Shown one piece after another: positions 1-7,460 of a DNA stretch of 48,485 nt. The notes under the pieces are model-generated. The model saw only the letters and a list, made by a program, of their open reading frames with translations, did no database searches and was not told the origin of the DNA. The stretch lies in assembly GCA_036495095.1 (NCBI GenBank), contig DASXNK010000169.1, positions 1 to 48,485 on the forward strand. Reading direction: 5' to 3'. The position numbers and the translations under genes were made by a program. Origin of the DNA: Candidatus Dormiibacterota bacterium (lineage in GTDB: Bacteria > Chloroflexota > Dormibacteria > Aeolococcales > Aeolococcaceae). Within the stretch, counting starts at the first letter, position 1. Every line of letters starts with the position of its first letter.

Positions 1-58
1 ACGCCGCCAGCAGCAGGAGGGCGAGGAGGAGGACGGCGACCAGCCGGCGGCCGCCCAC
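1..58 (-). CDS. Start of a secreted or membrane protein (partial)
   Basis: Only the first 19 codons lie inside the window; the gene runs leftward off the edge. A GTG at 56-58 directly follows the TGA of the Nif3-like gene. It opens a peptide with two arginines at positions 4-5 and then an unbroken run of Leu, Val and Ala, the classic shape of a signal peptide or N-terminal membrane anchor. The tight junction with the upstream gene suggests the same transcript. The product cannot be named from 19 residues. Confidence 0.6.
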   Translation of the reverse strand, partial: MGGRRLVAVLLLALLLLAA

Positions 59-886
59 TCAGGGAGCCACGATGCCGCTGGTGCGCGTGACCTCGATGCC
101 CATCTCCTCGAGACCGGCGATGACCCGGTTGATGCCGATGCTGTCGGTTGCCATGTGGCCGGTGACCACCAGGCTCTTGCCCGGCTCGGCCTCGGCGCGC
201 AGCCTCTGGACGTCGCCCTCGGCGCAGTGCATCGCGAACACGGTGTCCACCCCGTGCCGCCAGTACTCGCGGAACACGTGGTAGCCGCCGTTGGTGCCGC
301 CCGCCATCGCCACCGTCCACCGTCCCAGCGGCGACTCCGGTCCACCCACCCACTGCTCGGGGCGGGTCAGCGCCGCCTCCATCTCCGGGAACTCGTCGAA
401 CCAACCCAGGACCTCGCCCACCGGGCTGCCGGCGCCGTTGCGGCGGCGCAGCATCTCGACGATCGCCTCGCGGCCGATGATGTCGCAGGCGAGGTGGACG
501 TTGCAGAAGGGCAGGCCGATCAGCCGGGCGGTGCCGACCACGGCGTCGTGGTTGCTCATGTGGGCGGCGCGGTGCGACGGGCCCAGCCGCTCCGCGATCG
601 CCGCCTCCGCGACCTCGCGGGGGATGCCCTCGGCGGCCATCTGCTCGACCTGGCGGAGCACCACCCTGCCGAAGTCCATGCGGGCATGGTCGCCGGCGGG
701 ATGGTGGGCGATCACCGCGTCGTAGCCGGCGTCGCGCGCGTAGACGAGCTCGCCGACGCTGATGTCGATGCCGAACAGCACCCGGCGGACGTCCCCGGGC
801 GCCTCGACGTACACCTGCGAGTCGGCGGGCACCGCGTCGCAGCCGGCCAGCCGCGCCGACCACTCGAGGATGCCGGCGAGGTTCAC
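59..886 (-). CDS. Nif3-like dinuclear metal-centre protein
   Basis: A 275-residue protein that resembles the Nif3/YbgI family of proteins with a two-metal site; the cellular role of that family is not settled. An Ala-His-His-Pro motif lies at residues 60-63 after a Gly-Ile-Asp segment, which is the usual first metal-ligand block. A Gly-His pair followed by an acidic residue near the C-terminus (around 250) fits the second block. The GTG start at 884-886 overlaps the TGA of the upstream PAP2 gene by the GTGA pattern, so translational coupling is likely. The family assignment rests on motifs and length only. The exact metal and substrate are unknown. Confidence 0.65.
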   Translation of the reverse strand: MNLAGILEWSARLAGCDAVPADSQVYVEAPGDVRRVLFGIDISVGELVYARDAGYDAVIAHHPAGDHARMDFGRVVLRQVEQMAAEGIPREVAEAAIAERLGPSHRAAHMSNHDAVVGTARLIGLPFCNVHLACDIIGREAIVEMLRRRNGAGSPVGEVLGWFDEFPEMEAALTRPEQWVGGPESPLGRWTVAMAGGTNGGYHVFREYWRHGVDTVFAMHCAEGDVQRLRAEAEPGKSLVVTGHMATDSIGINRVIAGLEEMGIEVTRTSGIVAP

Positions 887-1992
887 CGCAGCCCCCCCTG
901 GTGGTGCGGCGCCCCCACGGGCACGGTCAGCGGGCGGCGGCCACGGCCGCGGCCGCTCTGGTAGCCGAGCTCGGCGGCGGCGTAGCAGACCACCCCGAGG
1001 GCGATGCCGACGACCACGTCGGCGACGTAGTGCTCGCCGAGGTAGATGACCCCGAAGGAGATCGTCGCCGGGTAGAGCATCCACAGCCAGGACGAGGGCC
1101 GGCGCACCCCGCGGACGGCGACGATGGCGCAGGCGATGACCATCGGCACCGAGACGTGGAGCGAGGGCATCGCGGCGTTGGGCTCGGGGTCGGCACCGGC
1201 GTAGAGGGTGCCGAAGCTGCCCAGCTTCTCCAGGGTCTCGACCACGATGCGGTGCACCGGGGGGAGGTCGCCGTTCTGCGCCGCCAGCCAGGGCGGCATC
1301 TCGGGATAGAGGAGGTAGACGAGGAAGCCGGCCGCCATCACCATGACGTAGGCGCCGACGAAGGTTCCGAAGCGGTCGCGGTGCCAGATCCAGAGCCACA
1401 GGCCGGCCACCAGCGGCGCGGCGAAGTGGAAGAGATACTCGCCGGCGAGCACCACGCCGAGGAACCGCCCGAACTCGCCGACGCCGATGTGCTGCTGCAG
1501 CCACCAGGTCCAGACCACGCCGCCGAACAGGCTCTTCTCGAGGACGATGGGGGCGAGCACGTGGACGCTGCCGGCGATCTTGGCGCCGACCCCGGTGAGG
1601 TCCTCGAACATCACCGCGACGAAGAGGAACGGCAGCCAGTCCCAGACGAACGGGCGGGCCCGGCCGAGCACCGCGAACCCCACCAGCACGAGGAGCAGCG
1701 CGTGCTCGGAGGTGAGCCCGACCTGGCGGGTGGCCATCAGCCCGATCGAGGCGACCGCGTAGGCGGCCATCGCCCCGTACACCAGCGGACGCTGCCGGAA
1801 GGCGTGGACGCTGCGCCGCTCCGGAGGCGCGGCGATGACCGCGTTCACCGAGCGGGCGGCGCGGAACACCCGGCCCGCCGCGGCGGCGCCGAGCCCCCCC
1901 GGGAAGCCCGCCGGAGGTGGCGGCTCGGCCCACTCGGACGCGCCGGACGGGCCCTCGACCGGCGCGCACTGCCCGTCCCGCTGGGGCCGCAT
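883..1992 (-). CDS. PAP2-superfamily membrane phosphatase
   Basis: A 369-residue integral membrane protein with about six hydrophobic segments after a proline-rich cytoplasmic N-terminus of about 70 residues. Two PAP2 signature blocks are visible: Pro-Ser-Leu-His-Val near residue 275 and Gly-Glu-His-Tyr-x-x-Asp near 320, which carry the phosphatase histidines and aspartate. These suit an enzyme that acts on lipid phosphates, such as phosphatidic acid, undecaprenyl diphosphate or inositol-phospholipid headgroups. The arrangement resembles the inositol-phosphorylceramide-synthase-like branch. The ATG at 1990-1992 has a GGGAG ribosome site about seven bases upstream. The gene leads the leftward transcript that continues into the Nif3-like gene. 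Confidence 0.75.
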   Translation of the reverse strand: MRPQRDGQCAPVEGPSGASEWAEPPPPAGFPGGLGAAAAGRVFRAARSVNAVIAAPPERRSVHAFRQRPLVYGAMAAYAVASIGLMATRQVGLTSEHALLLVLVGFAVLGRARPFVWDWLPFLFVAVMFEDLTGVGAKIAGSVHVLAPIVLEKSLFGGVVWTWWLQQHIGVGEFGRFLGVVLAGEYLFHFAAPLVAGLWLWIWHRDRFGTFVGAYVMVMAAGFLVYLLYPEMPPWLAAQNGDLPPVHRIVVETLEKLGSFGTLYAGADPEPNAAMPSLHVSVPMVIACAIVAVRGVRRPSSWLWMLYPATISFGVIYLGEHYVADVVVGIALGVVCYAAAELGYQSGRGRGRRPLTVPVGAPHHQGGLR

Positions 1993-2026
1993 CCCACACT
2001 CCCGAAATCCGTGTCTCCCCCGGAAG

Positions 2027-2036
2027 GGGTATACCC
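2027..2036. promoter_or_regulatory. Perfect palindrome in divergent promoter region
   Basis: The 10-base perfect palindrome GGGTATACCC lies in the 180-base gap between the leftward PAP2 gene and the rightward gene at 2173. Read leftward it contains TATACC, a plausible -10 box about 35 bases before the PAP2 start. Further inverted repeats follow: CTAGCG around 2053-2067 and a CCCCT/AGGGG hairpin near 2094-2107. An operator or promoter role is inferred from position only. Confidence 0.3.
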
Positions 2037-2172
2037 GTCCGGTCGTCGCACCGCTAGCGTAGCGCTAGTAGATGGTCCGGACCGTGACCATCCCCTCCGA
2101 AGGGGCGGATTCGAGGGGGACAAGGGAAGGGACGCAACCTTCAGCTGGCCCGTGACGTATGGAAGAACGGGA

Positions 2173-2562
2173 ATGAGTGTGCTGCGAGAGACGAACGAGC
2201 AGATCCTGGCGGGAATCCGGCACCGCTGGAGGAGCGATGCCGAGCGTCGACGGATGGCCGAGCCCATCCGCCTCATCGATGGCCTGATCGCCGACCTCGA
2301 GGAGCTGCATCTGACGGACCGCAAGCGCGTTCCGCCGTCCTACGAGGCGCGGCTGATGCAGCTCACCGCCGTCCTGCCCCCCGAGGTGCGCCAGGAGCTC
2401 CGCAGCCGGGTGACCATCGTCCACCTCATGGACCGGCTCTACGAGATCCAGGGACGGCTGCTGGCGCGCAAGGCCACCGAGCGGGGCGACGACTTCGACG
2501 GCGGCGACCGTGGCCCCCAGAGCCCGCACCCCTCCACCCGGGTCGCCGAGCCCGCGGCCTAG
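2173..2562 (+). CDS. Small uncharacterised helical protein
   Basis: A 129-residue soluble protein that I do not recognise. It is rich in Arg, Glu and Leu, with helical segments at about residues 5-50 and 60-105, and ends in a disordered tail of Gly, Asp, Pro and Ser. There are no cysteines, signal peptide or membrane segments. The ATG at 2173 was chosen because GGAAGAACGGG just upstream looks like a ribosome site; the reading frame is open further upstream but that part is a low-quality shadow of the opposite strand. It is the first gene to the right of a divergent intergenic region and is followed by mogA after 24 bases. Confidence 0.55.
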   Translation: MSVLRETNEQILAGIRHRWRSDAERRRMAEPIRLIDGLIADLEELHLTDRKRVPPSYEARLMQLTAVLPPEVRQELRSRVTIVHLMDRLYEIQGRLLARKATERGDDFDGGDRGPQSPHPSTRVAEPAA

Positions 2563-2572
2563 TCTCCTCCTG

Positions 2573-2578
2573 TAGGCT
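2573..2578 (+). promoter_or_regulatory. TANNNT -10 box, probable leaderless start of mogA
   Basis: TAGGCT lies eight bases before the mogA ATG and no Shine-Dalgarno sequence lies between. A transcript starting at the normal distance from this box would begin at or next to the start codon. Confidence 0.4.
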
Positions 2579-2586
2579 CGGCGGAC

Positions 2587-3099
2587 ATGCCCGCCGCAGT
2601 CCCGGTCCCTGCCGCCGTGCTCACCGTGAGCGACGCCGGTGCGCGCGGCGAGCGGGCCGACACCAGCGGCGACGTCATCACCACCCGCCTCGAGGGGCTG
2701 CCCGCGACCCTGGTGAGCCGGGCCATCGTCCCCGACGAGCCGGACGCGATCCGCACCGCGGTGGTCGAGGCCACCGCCACCGCCGGTCTGCTGGTGATCA
2801 CCGGGGGCACCGGGGTGGGCCCCCGCGACGTCACCCCCCAGAGCGTCGGACCCCTGCTCGACTACGAGGTGCCGGGGATGGCGGAGGCGATGCGGCTGCG
2901 CGGGCTGGCGTCGACGCCCCACGCGATGCTCTCCCGGCAGCTGGTCGGCGTCCGCGGGAGCTGCCTGGTGCTCTGCCTCCCCGGCAGCCCGAGGGCGGTG
3001 GCCGAGTGCCTCGACGCGGTCTGGGAGGCGCTCCCCCACGCGCTGCGGCTGCTCGCCGGCGAACGCCCCTGCCACCAGGCCCCGAAGAAGAACGGCTAG
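2587..3099 (+). CDS. mogA: Molybdopterin adenylyltransferase (MogA/MoaB family)
   Basis: A 170-residue soluble protein of the MoCF_biosynth fold that activates molybdopterin by adenylylation before molybdenum insertion. The family signature is clear: Thr-Val-Ser-Asp near residue 14 followed by an Arg-Gly-Glu-Arg-x-Asp-x-Ser-Gly block, then Thr-Gly-Gly-Thr-Gly at about residues 75-79 and Pro-Arg-Asp-Val-Thr-Pro just after. Pro-Gly-Ser-Pro near residue 137 completes the binding site. It faces moaC tail to tail and the two stop codons overlap in one CTAG. MogA and the functionally similar MoaB cannot be told apart from sequence alone. Confidence 0.85.
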   Translation: MPAAVPVPAAVLTVSDAGARGERADTSGDVITTRLEGLPATLVSRAIVPDEPDAIRTAVVEATATAGLLVITGGTGVGPRDVTPQSVGPLLDYEVPGMAEAMRLRGLASTPHAMLSRQLVGVRGSCLVLCLPGSPRAVAECLDAVWEALPHALRLLAGERPCHQAPKKNG

Positions 3100-3611
3100 T
3101 CGCCGGCCGGCCGCTCGAGGTCCCGCTCCGGCGGCCGGGCCACGCTGCCGCTCCGCCCGCCCTGCTTGGCCACCATGCCCACGCCCTCGAGGGCGGCCCA
3201 GCGGTCGGTGCTCTTGATCATGTCGATGACCGTGAGCCCGGCGACGGCGACGGCGGTGAGCGCCTCCATCTCCACGCCGGTGCGGCCCACGGTCCGCGCG
3301 GTGGCGCGGATGCGCACCCCGGGGAGGGAGGCGTCACAGACCAGGTCGACGTCGACGTGGGTCAGCGGCAGGGGGTGGCAGAGGGGGATGAGCTCGGCGG
3401 TGCGCTTGGCCGCCAGCACCCCGGCGACCCGGGCCACGCCGAGGACGTCGCCCTTGGCCGCCAGCCCGGTCTCGACCAGGCGCAGGGTGGCGGCGTCGCA
3501 GCGCACCCGGCCCTCGGCCACCGCCACCCGCTCGCTCTCCGCCTTGGCGGAGACGTCGACCATGCGCGCGATGGCGTGGTCGTCGAGGTGGCTGAGGCGC
3601 GGCTCGCTCAT
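3096..3611 (-). CDS. moaC: Cyclic pyranopterin monophosphate synthase MoaC
   Basis: A 171-residue enzyme that converts the MoaA product into cyclic pyranopterin monophosphate, the first stable intermediate of molybdenum cofactor synthesis. Motifs in order: Met-Val-Asp-Val-Ser near the N-terminus, Leu-Ile-Pro-Leu-Cys-His-Pro-Leu near residue 76, Gly-Val-Glu-Met-Glu-Ala-Leu near 114 and Asp-Met-Ile-Lys near 131. The last two carry active-site Glu, Asp and Lys residues. The C-terminal 20 residues are charged and variable. The ATG overlaps the stop of the upstream methyltransferase (ATGA), so the two are co-transcribed leftward. moaA, moaD and moaE are not in the window. Confidence 0.9.
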   Translation of the reverse strand: MSEPRLSHLDDHAIARMVDVSAKAESERVAVAEGRVRCDAATLRLVETGLAAKGDVLGVARVAGVLAAKRTAELIPLCHPLPLTHVDVDLVCDASLPGVRIRATARTVGRTGVEMEALTAVAVAGLTVIDMIKSTDRWAALEGVGMVAKQGGRSGSVARPPERDLERPAGD

Positions 3612-4366
3612 CCCGGGGCGTCCCCCCGGGTGGCGAGGATGTTGAGCCGGACGTAGTCGACCACCGGGTTCGGGCCCAGGCTGGCGGCGACCGCGTCGAC
3701 GAAGGCGCCGTGCCGCTCCGGGGGCATCCGCTCCAGGTGGGCGCCGAGGATGACGGTGCGCAGGAAGGTGGTGAGCTCCTCGCCCGCCGCGAAGGCGGTC
3801 GGCTCCTCGTGGAGCCAGGCCTCGACCTCGACGAAGCCGGCCGCCTCGAGGCGCTGCCGGGTGGCCTCGGCGGTGGCGAAGTGCTGCTGCCCCTCGCAGC
3901 CGTCACCGGCCGCGCGGGCGGCGCGCAGCACCGAGGCGACGTTGCCGGCGCCACCGCACTGCGCCACCAGCCGGCCGCCGGGCCGCAGCACCGCGGCGAG
4001 GTGGCGGAAGAGGGCGTCGTGGTCGGCCACCCAGTGGAAGACGGCGGTGGAGAGGATCGCGTCCACCGGCGTGGTCAGGGGCAGCGGGCGGCCCAGGTCG
4101 GCGTGGACCAGCTCCACCCGGGAGCCGTGGGGCGCCAGCCGCCGTGCCGCCTCGGCGAGCATCGCCTCGGAGCCGTCGAGCGCGACCACGGTGCCCTCGG
4201 GCAGGCGCTCGAGCAGCCGCTCGGTGACCCGGCCGCTGCCGCAGCCGGCGTCGAGGACGCGCTCGTCCCCGGCCAGCTCGAGGCGCTCGAGCACGGCCAC
4301 GCCCCAGCGCAGCTGGGGTTCGGAGACCCGGTCGTAGGTGGCGGCGTCCCACTCTCTGCTGGGCAT
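3608..4366 (-). CDS. Class I SAM-dependent methyltransferase (trans-aconitate methyltransferase-like)
   Basis: A 252-residue Rossmann-fold methyltransferase. Motif I is Val-Leu-Asp-Ala-Gly-Cys-Gly-Ser-Gly near residue 38, with the acidic ribose-binding loop (Val-Ala-Leu-Asp-Gly-Ser) about 23 residues later. Overall it resembles Tam-type or malonyl-ACP-type small-molecule methyltransferases, including a Phe-His-Trp-Val stretch near 105. The start at 4366 gives the usual family N-terminus (Met-Pro-Ser-Arg-Glu-Trp-Asp-Ala-Ala-Thr-Tyr); a longer upstream reading adds only disordered residues. It is coupled to moaC, but nothing shows that it belongs to the cofactor pathway. The substrate is unknown. 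Confidence 0.75.
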   Translation of the reverse strand: MPSREWDAATYDRVSEPQLRWGVAVLERLELAGDERVLDAGCGSGRVTERLLERLPEGTVVALDGSEAMLAEAARRLAPHGSRVELVHADLGRPLPLTTPVDAILSTAVFHWVADHDALFRHLAAVLRPGGRLVAQCGGAGNVASVLRAARAAGDGCEGQQHFATAEATRQRLEAAGFVEVEAWLHEEPTAFAAGEELTTFLRTVILGAHLERMPPERHGAFVDAVAASLGPNPVVDYVRLNILATRGDAPG

Positions 4367-4443
4367 GTCCGGGATGGTCTCACACGGCGGTGATCGCGCC
4401 GGTTGATGCACGAGCACCGCGGCAGGTGGGAACATCCCCGCCG

Positions 4444-4878
4444 ATGCTCCCGATTCCCCGTCCGCGCCCGCGCCGCTGGGCGCTCGCCCTCGCCACCGTC
4501 GCCGCCTCGACCTGCCTGAGCGGCTGCGGCGCCTCCGACAGCGACAAGATCAAGGACTCGGTGCGCAACTACATCCAGGCGGTGCTCGACGACAACGGCA
4601 CCGCCGCCTGCGGCCTGCTCACCCCCGACGCCGCCAAGGTCTTCGTCGACCGGGTCAAGGCCCAGACCAAGACCAGCGACTGCGCCACCGCCTTCAAGCA
4701 GGAGGCGGCCACCCTCAAGGACGACGAGAAGGCGATCTATCGCAGCGCCGTGCTCTCCGGGGTCACCGTCAGCGGCGACACCGCCACCGTCACCGTCAAG
4801 TTCACCGGGGTCAACAAGGACATCCGGCTCAAGAAGGTGAACGGCGACTGGAGGATCGATACCGGCCCGGCCGGATGA
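4444..4878 (+). CDS. Small secreted lipoprotein
   Basis: A 144-residue protein with an N-terminal run of arginine and proline, a hydrophobic segment and a lipobox Leu-Ser-Gly-Cys at about residues 18-21, so it should be a lipid-anchored outer-face protein. The mature part of about 120 residues has two further cysteines that may pair, and ends with a Trp-Arg-Ile-Asp strand. Its layout (a helix, then strands ending in a Gly-Asp-Trp hairpin) resembles NTF2-like or DUF4878 lipoproteins. The ATG at 4444 was preferred over an upstream in-frame ATG because it puts the signal peptide at the start. The sequence before it has GAACAT eight bases upstream and no ribosome site. Confidence 0.65.
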   Translation: MLPIPRPRPRRWALALATVAASTCLSGCGASDSDKIKDSVRNYIQAVLDDNGTAACGLLTPDAAKVFVDRVKAQTKTSDCATAFKQEAATLKDDEKAIYRSAVLSGVTVSGDTATVTVKFTGVNKDIRLKKVNGDWRIDTGPAG

Positions 4879-4890
4879 GCCGCCGCCGGG

Positions 4891-5280
4891 TCAGACCGGG
4901 AGGGTCGATCCCTCGGCGAGGTACGAGCGGATCACCGTGGCCAGGCCGACGAGGCTGAACGGCTTGTTGATGAACCGGTCGGCGCCGGCGGCGCGACCGC
5001 TCTCGACGTCGTCGTCGCCGCTCAGCGCGGTGAACATCAGGACCGGGATGGAGCGCGTCCGCGGGTCGCTCTTGATCCGCCGGCAGACCTCGAGGCCGTC
5101 GATACCGGGCATCATGATGTCGAGGATCACCAGGTCGGGACGGGCGCGCTCGAGGCTGCGCAGGCCCTCGGCCCCGTCGAGCTCGGCGTCCACCTCGTAG
5201 CCCTCGATGGTCAGGTACATCGAGACGACGTGAAGGAGGCGGGGGTCGTCGTCCACGATGAGGATGCGGCGGCGGAGCAC
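4891..5280 (-). CDS. Single-domain response regulator (CheY-like)
   Basis: A 129-residue receiver domain with no output domain. Acidic residues Asp10-Asp12 near the start, the phospho-acceptor Asp54 in Leu-Asp-Ile-Met-Met-Pro-Gly, the switch Thr84 and the conserved Lys106 in Asn-Lys-Pro-Phe are all in place. The GTG at 5278-5280 was chosen because GGAGG sits six bases upstream; a TTG 30 bases earlier is less likely. It lies downstream of the histidine kinase on the same strand, separated by one gene and a hairpin, so the two may be partners. With no DNA-binding domain it probably works through protein contact or a phosphorelay. Confidence 0.85.
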   Translation of the reverse strand: MLRRRILIVDDDPRLLHVVSMYLTIEGYEVDAELDGAEGLRSLERARPDLVILDIMMPGIDGLEVCRRIKSDPRTRSIPVLMFTALSGDDDVESGRAAGADRFINKPFSLVGLATVIRSYLAEGSTLPV

Positions 5281-5360
5281 GGAGGGCCTCCAGTTGCGGT
5301 GTCGGTGCAAGTGGTACCACGCCCCGCAGCCTCCGGGCGGGTCCCTCGACTCCCCGTGAC

Positions 5361-5378
5361 CCGTCCGTTGCCGGACGG
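5361..5378 (-). terminator. Hairpin, possible terminator
   Basis: A perfect 7-base-pair stem (CCGTCCG with CGGACGG) around a 4-base TTGC loop lies downstream of the gene ending at 5419 and upstream of the response regulator. There is no T-run, so intrinsic termination is uncertain. Confidence 0.35.
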
Positions 5379-5418
5379 TGGGATGCCGCGGATGTCCCGT
5401 GTCGGGGGCCTCCCCCTG

Positions 5419-6099
5419 CTACCCGCAGGCGTTGGCGGGCTGGAGCAGCCCGGGACGGTGGAAGCCGAGGGCGACGCCGTCGCCGGTGACCTTCACCGAG
5501 TCGAGGTAGGGGCGGATCGGGTCCAGCTGGGCATCGGCGAGCAGGGCGTGGAGGTCGACGTCCCGGCTGATCCGGTCGCGGATCTGCGACACCGCCCAGC
5601 CGGGCAGCGGCATCCGCCCGGCGGTCATGTCGCGCACGTCGGCGCCGATGTCGGGGGTGCCGTCGGCGGGGCACACCAGGCTCAGCGCCACCCGGCCCAC
5701 CGCGGTGATGCTCACCAGCCCGAGGGTGGTGCGGACGTCGATCACCACCAGCCCGTCGCGCACCCGCGCCTCGGGATTCTGGAACTGCTGGGGGGCGGGG
5801 TTGCTCGACCGGAGGACGGTGGTGAGGTCGTGCTCGCTGAGCGTCACCTCGGTGTGGGGGCTGAGCAGCAGCCCCGCCGCCGCCCGGTGCCCCATCGCGG
5901 TGGCGATCTCCAGGCGGGTGTGGCCGTCGTCGGGGCCGCGCGGCGCGGCGCCGAGGTCGGGGGCGGCGGTCGCCTGCCAGCTCACCACCCCGGTGCCGGC
6001 GACGAGGGCCAGCAGCAGCAGGACGATGATCGCGCAGGCGGCACGGACCCCCCTCTCGCCCTGCCTGCAGGCCCGCCGTCGGCCGCACCGGCTGCTCAC
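5419..6099 (-). CDS. Membrane-anchored extracytoplasmic protein of unknown function
   Basis: A 226-residue protein with a basic N-terminus, one strong hydrophobic helix at about residues 20-42 and an extracytoplasmic domain of about 180 residues. The domain has amphipathic strands and a pattern of Leu-Ser-Glu-x-Asp-Leu-Thr then repeated Val-x-Val segments. This loosely resembles DUF2993 (LmeA-like) lipid-binding proteins, but the match is weak. The GTG start lies 27 bases after the histidine kinase stop. The box TACCCT stands eight bases before it, so it may also be transcribed on its own as a leaderless message. No enzymatic motif was seen. Confidence 0.55.
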   Translation of the reverse strand: MSSRCGRRRACRQGERGVRAACAIIVLLLLALVAGTGVVSWQATAAPDLGAAPRGPDDGHTRLEIATAMGHRAAAGLLLSPHTEVTLSEHDLTTVLRSSNPAPQQFQNPEARVRDGLVVIDVRTTLGLVSITAVGRVALSLVCPADGTPDIGADVRDMTAGRMPLPGWAVSQIRDRISRDVDLHALLADAQLDPIRPYLDSVKVTGDGVALGFHRPGLLQPANACG

Positions 6100-6107
6100 G
6101 GCGGGCC

Positions 6108-6113
6108 AGGGTA
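6108..6113 (-). promoter_or_regulatory. TANNNT -10 box before the gene at 6099
   Basis: Read leftward, TACCCT lies eight bases before the GTG start, inside CCGCTACCCT. The same ten bases stand before the S53 peptidase at 14658-14667, which supports a promoter role. Confidence 0.4.
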
Positions 6114-6126
6114 GCGGAGCGCCGGA

Positions 6127-7353
6127 TCAGCCGGCCAGGGGCAGGGTCACCGTGAACGAGCTGCCCACCCCGCGCTTCGAGGCGACGATGATGTCCCCGC
6201 CGTGCTTGCGAGCGAGCTGGCGCGCGATGTACAGCCCCAGCCCGGTGCCGGGGATCTCGGAGTCGGTGCCGCGCCCCACCCGCGTGAACCGGGTGAAGAG
6301 CCGGGGCAGGTCCTCGGCGTGGATGCCGATGCCCTGGTCGCTGACCGTGACCACCGCCACCCCCTGACCGCTGCGCACCGTGCAGCGCACCTCTCCGCCG
6401 TCCGGTGAGTATTTGACCGCATTGGCAAGAAGATTGAACAGGACGGTGAGCAGCCGGAGGCTGTCGCCGCGCACCTGCACCGGCGCCGGCGGGCACTCGA
6501 CCCCGAGCCGGTGGCGGGGACCGAGCATCGGCTCGACCCGCGCCCCCGCCTGGCGGACGAGGTCGCGGACGTCGACCAGCTGGTCGTCGAGCTCGAGCCG
6601 GCCGTCGTCGAGGCGCGCCGCCTGGAGCATCGCCTCGGACAGCCCCACCAGCTCGTCGACCTTGGTGCGCAGCACCGGCAGCACCTGGCTGCGCGCCGCC
6701 GCCGAGAGCTCTCCGAACATCCCGTCCTCGAGCAGCCCGATGTAGCCGAGCAGCACGGTGAGGGGGGCCCGCACCTCGTGGGAGGCGAGCCGCAGGAAGT
6801 CCGACTTCGACTCCTCCAGCTCCATGGTTCGGCGGTGCTCGGTGGCGAGGTCGCGGCCGCGGCGCTCGCTGTCGGAGAGGCGCAGCCAGGAGACGGTGGC
6901 GCCGCGACCGACCGCGGAGATCGCCAGCAGCACGGAGGCCTGGACGGTCGCGGTGAGCGGGGTCTCGCCGTGGACGGCCGGACCGGCCAGGTCGAGGGCG
7001 ACCCCCAGCGCCACCAGCGGCAGCAGCAGGCGGCGGGGCAGCAGCCGGGTGGCGGCGAGCACCGGCAGCACCGCCAGGGACATGACCGTCCCCCGCGAGG
7101 CGAACCGGCCGTCGAGCAGGAAGATGCCGAGGAGGAGGATCGCCCCGAGCAGCGCGCAGGGGGCCTCGCGGCACATCCCACCGAGCGGCAGTGGGGCGCG
7201 CACCCGGGCCCAGAGACCGGGCACGAGCGTGTCCGCGGCGGCGGGAGGCGCCCACGCCGTGGGACGCCTGTCGGGGATCTCGAGGAGGGCGTCGCCCCCC
7301 GTGGAGGGCACCGGAGCGGTCCCGGCGGGGTGCGGGGCGAGGAGCGGGCTCAC
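6127..7353 (-). CDS. Membrane sensor histidine kinase
   Basis: A 408-residue kinase. The first 60 residues are proline-rich and probably cytoplasmic; about four hydrophobic segments follow at residues 64-150. The dimerisation box has Ser-His-Glu-Val-Arg-Ala-Pro with the phospho-acceptor His192. The ATP-binding domain has the N box at 307-320 (Asn-Leu-Leu-Ala-Asn-Ala-Val-Lys-Tyr), G1 Asp-Gln-Gly-Ile-Gly at 339-343 and G2 Gly-Thr-Gly-Leu-Gly-Leu at 369-374. There is no separate periplasmic sensor domain, so the stimulus may be sensed in the membrane. The response regulator at 4891 is the nearest candidate partner. The N box is written in unusually A+T-rich codons for this region. Confidence 0.9.
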   Translation of the reverse strand: MSPLLAPHPAGTAPVPSTGGDALLEIPDRRPTAWAPPAAADTLVPGLWARVRAPLPLGGMCREAPCALLGAILLLGIFLLDGRFASRGTVMSLAVLPVLAATRLLPRRLLLPLVALGVALDLAGPAVHGETPLTATVQASVLLAISAVGRGATVSWLRLSDSERRGRDLATEHRRTMELEESKSDFLRLASHEVRAPLTVLLGYIGLLEDGMFGELSAAARSQVLPVLRTKVDELVGLSEAMLQAARLDDGRLELDDQLVDVRDLVRQAGARVEPMLGPRHRLGVECPPAPVQVRGDSLRLLTVLFNLLANAVKYSPDGGEVRCTVRSGQGVAVVTVSDQGIGIHAEDLPRLFTRFTRVGRGTDSEIPGTGLGLYIARQLARKHGGDIIVASKRGVGSSFTVTLPLAG

Positions 7354-7460
7354 GGCCGAGGGTCCTGGAGCATGCCGGGGGGACGGTACGGCGGCCCCGC
7401 CGAGGCTTCGATGGAGGAGCGGTCACGAGCCGATCACGGCGACCGCCACACCCGGGCGGC

